Virus record (IMG/VR): IMGVR_UViG_3300010045_000003
Coordinates: 1 to 42,299 of that record
Source: a virus
Direction: 5' to 3' (one strand)
Length of the DNA: 42,299 bases
The translations under genes were made by a program, and so were the position numbers. Numbering within the stretch: position 1 is the first letter of the stretch; every line of letters begins with the position of its first letter. This document shows, in pieces, positions 1 to 6,988 of this stretch. The notes beneath the pieces are model-generated. The model worked only from the letters and a program-made list of their open reading frames with translations. It made no database searches and was not told where the DNA came from.

Positions 1-3000
1 GGCGTCGGCTCCCGATTCCTCCATCCACTCCATGTAGCCCTCGATCATGGCGCGTTCGAGGACAGCGACGGACTCCCACTTCTTCGCGACCGCTTCGAAG
101 CCGTCGGACTCCGGCGAGAGCTGCATCCTCTCCAGGGTCTTGTTCCAGTCCCGTCCGATGGCCTCTCGCAGGACGTCACGCGGGTCCTGGCGCTCAGTCC
201 CCTCGGGGACGTACCAGGCTGCGAGAGCCTCGTGCACGCGGATCCCGGTGTTACGAACGTCGGTCAGGTCGGTGACGGAGTCGAGCTGCCGGTACCAGCG
301 CAGCCACCATTTCCGCTTGCACTGCTGCCAGTCGTTGATCTTTGTGGCGCTGACGATCTGATCCGGCAGGACTCCAGTCGGGAGGGGAGCAGTGGCTGGG
401 GCTGTCGTGATGACCAGAGCAGCGGACGGTACACCAGTATCCGGATCGTGCTCCGCACCGATAGGGAACGGTTCGACTTCTTCCTGCTGTTCGTTCGGTG
501 ACAGGTCGATAACTGCCTCGCCCGGGGACCAGACACCCGTGATCTCGTGCCCGGCGAATGAGTACCCGTCCAGACTGACGGGAGTCGGGGTGTGCTCCTG
601 CTGGTTCATCTCCTGCATCTGAACGTTGTTCTCGTGCTCTCCCTGTTCCACTGCGATCGGGTCATTGAGAACGTAGGACGAACCATCTTCCTTCGTCACG
701 AGGCAGATGATCCCGGCGCGGGCCGCTTCGTCCACGGTGTGACTGGCACCTCGTGAGTTGTTCTTGATGAACGCCAAGCAGATGTCGGCACCGAGGTCGA
801 CCATCTCTCGGTTGCGCCGGAACCCGGCCTGCTTGCCATATTCATCCCACTCAGCGGGATGACGCTCGATCGATCCTCCGTGGTACCCCCACAGATACTC
901 AGCGTGGGCATCGGCTCCGGTCGGGCACGCACCAGAGATAAGGACGGCATCCGGGTACTGCCGGACCGCATACTCAATCTTGTCTCGCAACATCTCGTAT
1001 TCCGTGAGGGCGACTGGAGTCAGTTGCCCGTGGTCGTCCGTCTCGGCACCCCAGGTACGGGACCCTGTCACCAGGACCCGGCGTCGCGTTTCCCATGTCC
1101 CACAGTGCACGCATGACATCTGCCCGGAAGGGACACGGTAGGTGAATCCATCACCGTGCTCGCAGTGCTCCGGCTTCACTGATTCGCCGTCCTGCCATGG
1201 ACCGGCTGGAAGTTCGACCTCGTCAACCGATCGGGGACCAGGTGTCGTGTCCTCGTGAGCGTGCGGCAGTGGCTCACCACACCGGACACACATCTCGATC
1301 TCCGGCTGGTCCTTCATGTCGATTCGAGTGCCGTCCTCCAGCACCTTGATCGGGTAATCACTCCCACCCGCACACCGCTCGTCCTGGGGATCGAGGTGAG
1401 ACCGGGCCCGCCCGTTCTTCGTCAGCTCCACGGTGGTCCCACAGCCGGTCGGCCCGGCGGGAATCCGGCACACGTACCCACGGACCGGCTGCTCCGCAGG
1501 GAGCACCCCGTCCGTGCCCGCCTCACCGGGCGGGGGGAAGGCGGTCGTCCACGGTTTTCCGACGGCGAGACACCGGCGCGAGTCGGCACTGAGGCGGCAC
1601 TCGTCCTTGTCGGAGAAGTGATACCGGATCGTCCCGTCCCCGTTGACCTTCGTGCTCTTCCCGCAGCACGGGCACGGCATACGTTCCGGCTGAGTCAGTC
1701 CGGCATCAATCGCCTGCTGCTCGGTCGGCCCACCGGGGTTGTCGTGGTAGAGATCCACGGCAGTGTTCAGTGTCTCTAGGGCGGTTCCGATCGGATCAGC
1801 CATCCGGCGATTGATCTCCGCCTGCTGCTCGGGTGTCCGTCCGTCAGCGCGCACGAGAGGCATCCCCAAGCTGATCTCGAAGGACGGGGGGAAGGTGGGC
1901 TCCACGTACGGAGCCGTGTCACTGAAGTGCTCCCGGAGCTGGTCCCGGAACTCCTCCGAAGTCTCATCTCCGAGCCGCGAGGGTGCCGTTCCTGCTCCGG
2001 CGAGGACGTCAGCACTCAGGAGGAACTCTGCCTCCGCCACGAGGTCAGGGTCCTGCTCTTCCTGCGGAACGTTCGCCGTGTCCCGGTTGATCTCTTCCAG
2101 GCGCATCAGCTTCTGTGTGAGACGGTCGACCTGGTCCTCCTCGATCGTTCCCTGGGTGACGATGTCGATGATCTGCACAGTGCTGTGGATCTCGGATCCG
2201 ATCCGGTGCACCCGGCCTTCCGTCTGCACGGCCTGGACCATGGACCATGGTCGCTGGACGTTGACGAGGAGATCGGCCGCCGTCATGTCGAGACCGACGG
2301 AGCCGGCCGCGACGGTGAACAGCAGGACGCGGTCATGCCCGCTCTGGAAGCGCGTCAGGGCGACGTCCCGCTCCGCCGGCGTGTAGTCCCCGGTGATGAT
2401 GCCGTGTCCGACCTTCAGGTCCGTGAGCCGGTTCGAGATGAGCCGGACCAGGTCTTTGTGCACGGCCGCGACGGCGACGCCGGGGCCGGCGCCGGTGAGG
2501 TATCCGCCGTCCTCCAGGATCTCCATGAGGATGTCCACCTTGGGGGACGGGTCCTTCATGGTGATCCGCCATGTCGAGATGTCGTCCTCGTCCGGCTTCT
2601 CGATCTCCACGGCCGCAGCCGCAATCTGCTGGAGGCGGTCCGCCTTCGTGAGGTTCGAGTGCGTGATGATCAGATCACCGTTGCCGAGATCCCCGAAGAG
2701 CGTGTTCGCCACGTCGTTGTAGATCTTCTGATGCTTCGCGGCGAGAACCGCTGTACGGGTCTCGCGCAGCACAGGCGGCAGCTGCGGTGAGGTGACCGCC
2801 TTGAGCATCCGCCGGAAGTGGGGATCGAGGATTCCGTACAGCTCGTCCCGGGTGGCGGGGTTCAGGCCGATGATCTCGGGTGCGCCGATCGGGTTCGCGC
2901 GCGTCAGGCAGTACCGGTCGATCGCCTTCGACTTCACCGGGAAGTCATCGGGGAGGATGGCGTGAAGGACGGACCAGAGGTTTCCGAAGTGATCGGACTG

Positions 3001-3894
3001 GACGGTGCCGGACAGTCCCCACCGGTATTCCACGCCGGCGCTGTTCATGACGTGCCACACCGCGCGGGTCTGCTTCGACTCGGGGTTCCCGATCCGGTGT
3101 GCCTCGTCCAGGAAGACGGACCGGAAGGCGATCCCGTTCAGCTCCTTCTCGTGGATCTCGCACTGGCTGGCCTTGATGTCGTCCCCGTGCTTCGGGTCGC
3201 ACTCCTGGCACCGGCGCAGACGGATCGAGCCGTATGCGGAGAGACGGCTGAAGGCCCGGACCGACTCCAGGTTGATGATGACGAGTGCGTTCGGATCGGC
3301 TGCCGCTGCCTTCAGGATCTTGCGTCGGGCGACGGCGGATCCGTCGACCACGTAGGGGACAGCGCGCGGTGCCCATCGGGGAGCGAGATTCTTCCAGTGG
3401 TACTTCACGGAGTTCGGTGCGACGACGAGAGCGGGCAGCGCACCTTCGATCCGGTCGATGAACGTAAGGGACTGGACCGTCTTGCCGGACCCCATCTCGT
3501 CACCGAGGATGCCGGACTTGACGATGCTCATCCACTCCACACCGGCCGCCTGGAACGGTCGGAGACCGGAAGCACTCCACGCGAACTCCGGGTCGTACTC
3601 AGTCCACGGGTCCATGTCCGCGTAGCCAGTCGCCATGCGGAGTCCGAGACCCGGCGTGACGACCTTCGCCCGGTGCTCGGACGCCCACTCCCCGAGGGTC
3701 TGCGACAGCCGGAGTTCACCGCCGAACATCCCCCGCAGCACGAGGCACGAGCCCCACGAGAGGGGCAGGGAGACGATGTCCCGGCCGTGTGCGTCGCGCC
3801 GGTACCGGGCGCCCGGCAGCATGAGAAGCCGGTCCTTCTCGTTCCATCCGAAGAGGCAGTCGATCCGGTCCTCGTTGCGGTCCGCGTACGGCAT
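1..3894 (-). CDS. SNF2-like helicase / zinc / SLOG (DUF2493-like) / PD-(D/E)XK nuclease fusion, 3' end outside window
   Basis: One open frame runs from the ATG at 3894 off the left edge (at least 1298 codons; I checked much of the frame triplet by triplet and found no stop). Residues about 100-600 look like an SF2/SNF2 helicase: Walker A GDEMGSGKT near 135, Walker B FLDEAH near 261, motif VI EGRVHRIGS near 561. Residues about 740-930 hold several Cys pairs (CPCC, CVRC, CVHC), probably zinc-binding. Near 945 begins a Rossmann-like SLOG/YspA domain (VLVTGSRTW, then SGACPTGAD, then FRRNREM). Near 1180 begins a RecB/Cas4-type nuclease N-terminus (QCKRKWWLRWY, GIRVHEAL); its catalytic residues would lie outside the window. 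The start overlaps the upstream stop by one base behind an AGGAAG ribosome site. Probable role: DNA remodelling or end processing in replication/recombination. The domain combination is unusual. Confidence 0.85.
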   Translation of the reverse strand, partial: MPYADRNEDRIDCLFGWNEKDRLLMLPGARYRRDAHGRDIVSLPLSWGSCLVLRGMFGGELRLSQTLGEWASEHRAKVVTPGLGLRMATGYADMDPWTEYDPEFAWSASGLRPFQAAGVEWMSIVKSGILGDEMGSGKTVQSLTFIDRIEGALPALVVAPNSVKYHWKNLAPRWAPRAVPYVVDGSAVARRKILKAAAADPNALVIINLESVRAFSRLSAYGSIRLRRCQECDPKHGDDIKASQCEIHEKELNGIAFRSVFLDEAHRIGNPESKQTRAVWHVMNSAGVEYRWGLSGTVQSDHFGNLWSVLHAILPDDFPVKSKAIDRYCLTRANPIGAPEIIGLNPATRDELYGILDPHFRRMLKAVTSPQLPPVLRETRTAVLAAKHQKIYNDVANTLFGDLGNGDLIITHSNLTKADRLQQIAAAAVEIEKPDEDDISTWRITMKDPSPKVDILMEILEDGGYLTGAGPGVAVAAVHKDLVRLISNRLTDLKVGHGIITGDYTPAERDVALTRFQSGHDRVLLFTVAAGSVGLDMTAADLLVNVQRPWSMVQAVQTEGRVHRIGSEIHSTVQIIDIVTQGTIEEDQVDRLTQKLMRLEEINRDTANVPQEEQDPDLVAEAEFLLSADVLAGAGTAPSRLGDETSEEFRDQLREHFSDTAPYVEPTFPPSFEISLGMPLVRADGRTPEQQAEINRRMADPIGTALETLNTAVDLYHDNPGGPTEQQAIDAGLTQPERMPCPCCGKSTKVNGDGTIRYHFSDKDECRLSADSRRCLAVGKPWTTAFPPPGEAGTDGVLPAEQPVRGYVCRIPAGPTGCGTTVELTKNGRARSHLDPQDERCAGGSDYPIKVLEDGTRIDMKDQPEIEMCVRCGEPLPHAHEDTTPGPRSVDEVELPAGPWQDGESVKPEHCEHGDGFTYRVPSGQMSCVHCGTWETRRRVLVTGSRTWGAETDDHGQLTPVALTEYEMLRDKIEYAVRQYPDAVLISGACPTGADAHAEYLWGYHGGSIERHPAEWDEYGKQAGFRRNREMVDLGADICLAFIKNNSRGASHTVDEAARAGIICLVTKEDGSSYVLNDPIAVEQGEHENNVQMQEMNQQEHTPTPVSLDGYSFAGHEITGVWSPGEAVIDLSPNEQQEEVEPFPIGAEHDPDTGVPSAALVITTAPATAPLPTGVLPDQIVSATKINDWQQCKRKWWLRWYRQLDSVTDLTDVRNTGIRVHEALAAWYVPEGTERQDPRDVLREAIGRDWNKTLERMQLSPESDGFEAVAKKWESVAVLERAMIEGYMEWMEESGADA

Positions 3895-4103
3895 CAGTCC
3901 CCACTTCCTTTGATCACGATCGTGTGAACACGAGCCCATGGCTTGGCCCACTTCACGAACCGTTCGGCGGTCACCTCATACGCTCCGGGCCCGATGTTCG
4001 GCTTCGGAACCCACCGGAACCGGTACCGGTGTACACCGATCTGCCGGTACCACTGGTAACTCATGTACTGCCGGGGACCGATCACCTCGGACTGCTTAGC
4101 CAT
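3894..4103 (-). CDS. Small hypothetical protein (69 aa)
   Basis: Starts MAKQSEVIG and ends VIKGSGD. It is basic and rich in Trp, Tyr and Arg (YQWYRQ, YRFRWVPK), so nucleic-acid binding is possible but unproven. A longer frame extends upstream to 4283, but that part overlaps the neighbour and reads as shadow, so the ATG at 4103 is chosen. It overlaps the upstream gene by 8 bp and the helicase start by 1 bp, which fits translational coupling in the leftward operon. No family recognised. Confidence 0.6.
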   Translation of the reverse strand: MAKQSEVIGPRQYMSYQWYRQIGVHRYRFRWVPKPNIGPGAYEVTAERFVKWAKPWARVHTIVIKGSGD

Positions 4104-4425
4104 GATCGCGCTCCCTCTCATGGAGGATCTCCATGGCGTAGTCGTAGCCGGACCAGTTGTCGACCCCGGCCGCTTCGAGAGCGGACAGCTTCGCCGCGTC
4201 TTCACGAAGCGAATCCAGATCGTCTGTGCCCCCGGTCTCCGTGTTCTCCGCGACCCACTGGCGGACAACCCGCTCGATCTCACGGGAGGCGTTCAGAGTC
4301 CGCTTGTCTGCGCCCTTCTGCTTACCGACCATGCACCAGGCGAAGCGGAGGACGAGGGTCGGTGCTGCCAGCTTGTTGATCAATGAGAGTGCCTTCTCAG
4401 CAGCCTTTACGTCTTGGTACTCCAT
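4096..4425 (-). CDS. Hypothetical protein with RQWVAENT motif (109 aa)
   Basis: Begins MEYQDVKAAEKAL, mostly helical and charged, with no membrane segment. Residues about 53-64 (VVRQWVAENTET) repeat almost exactly the C-terminus of the next upstream protein, and the DNA encoding them is a 29-bp near-identical direct repeat. The ATG at 4425 follows a GGAAG ribosome site at normal distance and the junction TGACCATG, in which the upstream stop TGA lies two bases before the ATG. Function unknown. The shared segment suggests partial gene duplication between neighbours. Confidence 0.65.
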   Translation of the reverse strand: MEYQDVKAAEKALSLINKLAAPTLVLRFAWCMVGKQKGADKRTLNASREIERVVRQWVAENTETGGTDDLDSLREDAAKLSALEAAGVDNWSGYDYAMEILHERERDHG

Positions 4426-4427
4426 GG

Positions 4428-4898
4428 TCAGTCCCCACTTCCTGTGTTCTCTGCGACCCACTGGCGGACGACGGCGACCAGTGCCAGAAGATCGGCAGTG
4501 CCCTCGTTCCAGTTCTGAGCCTTCCTGTCCTCACCGATACGGCGGTCCCTGTCGTCATCTGTCGGCAACCACCGGGCGCTGTTGTACGCCTTGAAAAATA
4601 CGTCGTCCAAGGCGTGCAGCAGATCGAGAGCTTCGGCGATGTCGATCGGGCTGCGCTCGATCCGACGCACGGGCTTGGACAGCAGCCGACGTGCGTACTC
4701 CTCCACGTGGCTCGCGTGCTTGTCCTTGTTTGTGTGGCGGACGGGCATCTCCCCGACAGTGGCACCGCAGCCATGCCGACGGCACTTCATCTGAGGGTTG
4801 TGGAGCTTGATCCATCCCCGGTTGATCTGCTGCTCGACACGTCCGCAAGACGGGCAGATCAACGACACGCACAGTGGGCATACAGGTCGGGGCTTCAC
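4428..4898 (-). CDS. Zinc-ribbon-like hypothetical protein (156 aa)
   Basis: GTG start at 4898, two bases after the upstream stop, behind a GGGAGGG ribosome site. The N-terminus has CPLC and CPSC knuckles, followed by CRRHGCG, giving two plausible Cys/His metal-binding sites in the first 60 residues. The rest is helical and acidic and ends RQWVAENTGSGD, the motif shared with the next gene. A longer frame to 5357 is rejected because it lies over the neighbouring gene. It may bind nucleic acid or protein through the zinc site. No named family recognised. Confidence 0.7.
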   Translation of the reverse strand: MKPRPVCPLCVSLICPSCGRVEQQINRGWIKLHNPQMKCRRHGCGATVGEMPVRHTNKDKHASHVEEYARRLLSKPVRRIERSPIDIAEALDLLHALDDVFFKAYNSARWLPTDDDRDRRIGEDRKAQNWNEGTADLLALVAVVRQWVAENTGSGD

Positions 4899-4900
4899 AG

Positions 4901-5329
4901 TCAGCCCTCCCAGATGTGGACCGGCGGAAGGATCCAGGTCGGCGCGGTTCCGAGGGTGACGGCACGAACACGCCACCCGTACATCTCCAGACCGAACTGC
5001 TCTTCCTGCATGCGGGCACAGTCGACGTCCAGCTCCATCCAGAGCTGCGCGTCCCGCAGGTCCGCGATCCGGTGCCTGTCCTCCAGGGACTCGTCCTTGA
5101 GATAGCCGAGTCCGATCAGCTGACTGCCCAGGATGACCACGTCGTAGATGGTGCCGACGTTCTGTGCCCGGCCATCGATGTGGTGCCGTACGGGCATGAG
5201 TCCGTCCGGCCGGATCGCACAACCCGTCTGAGGCCGGTGCAGGATCCGGGGGTACGCCTCGTTGGTCGGGGTCTCGATGAACCCCAGACAGGCGATAAAG
5301 CGACGCGTCCCACGCGCCGACGTGGTCAT
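4901..5329 (-). CDS. Hypothetical protein (142 aa)
   Basis: Starts MTTSARGTRRFIACLGF. A second ATG lies two codons upstream (5335), but the ribosome site AAGGAGG sits only two bases before that one and eight before 5329, so 5329 is preferred. Mixed alpha/beta composition with no membrane segment; the middle reads YDVVILGSQLIGLGYL and the C-terminus GTAPTWILPPVHIWEG. It is the first gene after a short A+T-rich gap (5336-5373). No family recognised. Confidence 0.65.
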   Translation of the reverse strand: MTTSARGTRRFIACLGFIETPTNEAYPRILHRPQTGCAIRPDGLMPVRHHIDGRAQNVGTIYDVVILGSQLIGLGYLKDESLEDRHRIADLRDAQLWMELDVDCARMQEEQFGLEMYGWRVRAVTLGTAPTWILPPVHIWEG

Positions 5330-5373
5330 GGTCATTTCCTCCTTGGGCGGGCACCACTGCTATTTGATTTAGC

Positions 5374-5850
5374 TTAATCTATCAGAGCGCTCCTGACCAG
5401 CCGCTGGAACAGACTGGCGTGATGCCGTGCCATGTACAGAACCGCGTGACGGACGGCCATGCGGACGTCATCCGCGTCGGCCTGTCGGACGTCGGAGGCG
5501 AGCGGCCACAGGCCGGCGCGCTGGAGCAGCGGACCCTGTCCGATGGCGAGAGCGTCCGACGGCGCCTGGAGGTCGACGCTCACGCCGTGGTGATGGCCAG
5601 CACGCAGCACGAGGCCGACCATCTGCTGTGCCTCCGGCTGGTGCGAGTGCGCCTGGTTGCCCTGGATGAACCGCTCACAGGCGATGGACACCCTGCGGTC
5701 GGCATGCCCCGAGTGGTCCTTGAGGATCAGCTCAATCAGATCCATGGCCTGTCCGCCCGGTCCCTGAAAGATCCGAACCATCCGGCCGTCCACGATCTCG
5801 GCTACGCCGGCGGACTTTCCCGGGTCTACTCCGATGATCACTACGCTCAT
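5374..5850 (-). CDS. RuvC-like Holliday junction resolvase
   Basis: 158 aa. The N-terminus IIGVDPGKSAGVA is the first RNase H-fold strand of RuvC-like nucleases, with catalytic Asp9. The second acidic residue is likely Glu59 in SIACERF, and a C-terminal cluster DADDVRMAVRH (Asp125/127/128, His135) supplies the rest of the metal site. The length is typical of phage RuvC-like enzymes, which cleave branched DNA before or during packaging. It sits in the replication operon, overlapping its upstream neighbour by an ATGA junction. The stop lies in an A+T-rich patch at the gap before the next gene. Confidence 0.8.
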   Translation of the reverse strand: MSVVIIGVDPGKSAGVAEIVDGRMVRIFQGPGGQAMDLIELILKDHSGHADRRVSIACERFIQGNQAHSHQPEAQQMVGLVLRAGHHHGVSVDLQAPSDALAIGQGPLLQRAGLWPLASDVRQADADDVRMAVRHAVLYMARHHASLFQRLVRSALID

Positions 5851-6053
5851 GCTGATGCCTCCGTGATCTGGATCTTCTGGGTGTCCCCGCCGGCTCGGGT
5901 GACGATGATGCAGGACGACCGTCCGAGATCGACGCTGTACTCCTTCGCCACATCGAGCAGCACGATCCCGAAGATGTCGGCGAGGTCCCGCTGTACCTCG
6001 GGATCGGGATGCATGCTGATGTCAAGGGCGATCCGGACGCGCTCAGTAGTCAT
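5847..6053 (-). CDS. Small hypothetical protein (68 aa)
   Basis: Starts MTTERVRIALDISMHPD. Predicted strand-helix-strand pattern (RVRIALDI, LADIFGIVLLDVAKEY, CIIVTRAGG), soluble and slightly acidic. It overlaps the ParB-like gene upstream by 11 bp and the resolvase by 4 bp. No family recognised. The tight coupling suggests co-expression with the resolvase. Confidence 0.6.
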   Translation of the reverse strand: MTTERVRIALDISMHPDPEVQRDLADIFGIVLLDVAKEYSVDLGRSSCIIVTRAGGDTQKIQITEASA

Positions 6054-6396
6054 TGACCATCTCCGTCACTTCGAAGGGAAGCGGAACGTTCTGTGTGGTC
6101 CGACTCCCCAGCCACACCCACCGGTAATGGAGCCAGGGGATCCGGACGTCCATCGCAGCCAGCACCCGGTGCTGTCCGTCATCAACGAAGACGGCCCCGG
6201 AGTCCCGGGCGACCGCCAGGCGGATCGGTTCTACCGCGTCACCCTTGGACATCTGTCGCCCGTACTCGAACACGGTCTTCCGGTCGTCAGCGAATCGGTT
6301 GAAGTAGGCCCGGCACTCGGACCAGGTGGCGAACCGGCCGGGGTGGACCCTGTCGGTTCGCAGGGAATGGATGGAGAGCTGTCCTCGGTAGCTCAC
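6043..6396 (-). CDS. ParB/Srx-like domain protein (117 aa)
   Basis: GTG start at 6396 in a GTGA overlap with the upstream stop. Residues about 75-100 read VFVDDGQHRVLAAM, then IPWLHYRW; DGxHRxxAA is the core phosphate/nucleotide-binding motif of ParB/sulfiredoxin-fold proteins. No HTH partner domain is present. The gene directly upstream has the same motif and the same YRW tail, so the two look like tandem paralogues. Such stand-alone ParB-like proteins occur widely in phages; nuclease, NTPase or modification roles have been proposed. The exact function here is unknown. Confidence 0.65.
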   Translation of the reverse strand: MSYRGQLSIHSLRTDRVHPGRFATWSECRAYFNRFADDRKTVFEYGRQMSKGDAVEPIRLAVARDSGAVFVDDGQHRVLAAMDVRIPWLHYRWVWLGSRTTQNVPLPFEVTEMVNDY

Positions 6397-6764
6397 AGGG
6401 CTGCCTTCCTGTTGAGTGCTTCCAGGACGTGACCGGGCAGGGGATCCCGGGGACGAGGGCGGTCGAGGCCCTTCGGAGAAGTCCAGCTCCATCGGTACGG
6501 AAACTTCCGGATCCTTAGCATGTCAAGAGCGACCGCCCGGTGATGTCCATCGCGCAGAGACAGACGGCATGTCCCATTGGTGACCTCAATCCACAACGGC
6601 TCCAAGAGTCCTTCCTGCGGGATCGACTCAAGGAGTTCGTCCAGGATGGCTCGGTCCGCCCTCCTGGTCTTGATTGTCTTGAGCGCGGTGTACCAGTCCC
6701 GGTAGTCCCCGGACTCGATCAGTCCATCGTCCAGGAAGTCCAGGGGGAGCGAGGGATGCGCCAT
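6393..6764 (-). CDS. ParB/Srx-like domain protein, paralogue of the next gene (123 aa)
   Basis: Starts MAHPSLPLDFLDDG; an ATG two codons upstream (6770) is also possible after the AAGGAG ribosome site. Core motif LSLRDGHHRAVALDMLRI followed by FPYRWSW matches the downstream neighbour's DGQHRVLAAM and HYRWVW. The N-terminal half (YRDWYTALKTIKTRRADR) is a basic helix. Two adjacent copies with different N-termini suggest duplication and divergence. Role unknown beyond the ParB-like fold. Confidence 0.65.
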   Translation of the reverse strand: MAHPSLPLDFLDDGLIESGDYRDWYTALKTIKTRRADRAILDELLESIPQEGLLEPLWIEVTNGTCRLSLRDGHHRAVALDMLRIRKFPYRWSWTSPKGLDRPRPRDPLPGHVLEALNRKAAL

Positions 6765-6784
6765 GTTCATCTTCTCCTTCTCGG

Positions 6785-6988
6785 TCAGCGTTCTTCAGTC
6801 CAGTTCGCCCGAACGACCCGGTCGTAGTTACCGCCGTTCCCTTCGATTCGGACTGAGGCGCCATCCGGTACACCGGCTGCGCGCATGGTGGTGATGGCAT
6901 CGAGGAGTGCGTCCAGCCGTACACCATCCTTGCGAGTGCCGTCCGGCGACTTCTTCGCGACGATCTCTGTGCTCTGTTCAATCCTCAT
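6785..6988 (-). CDS. Small hypothetical protein (67 aa)
   Basis: Starts MRIEQSTEIVAKKSPDG and ends RVVRANWTEER. The middle (VRLDALLDAITTMRAAGVPDGASVRIEG) is a helix followed by a glycine turn and strand. It overlaps the polymerase stop by 4 bp (ATGA), so it should be translated with it. No family recognised. Similar small acidic proteins next to polymerases in actinophages are mostly uncharacterised. Confidence 0.6.
   Translation of the reverse strand: MRIEQSTEIVAKKSPDGTRKDGVRLDALLDAITTMRAAGVPDGASVRIEGNGGNYDRVVRANWTEER

Noticed and set aside
1927-3927. Long rightward open frames opposite the helicase fusion
   Set aside because: They are antisense to a frame with clear helicase motifs, lack their own motifs, and arise from high-G+C codon bias.
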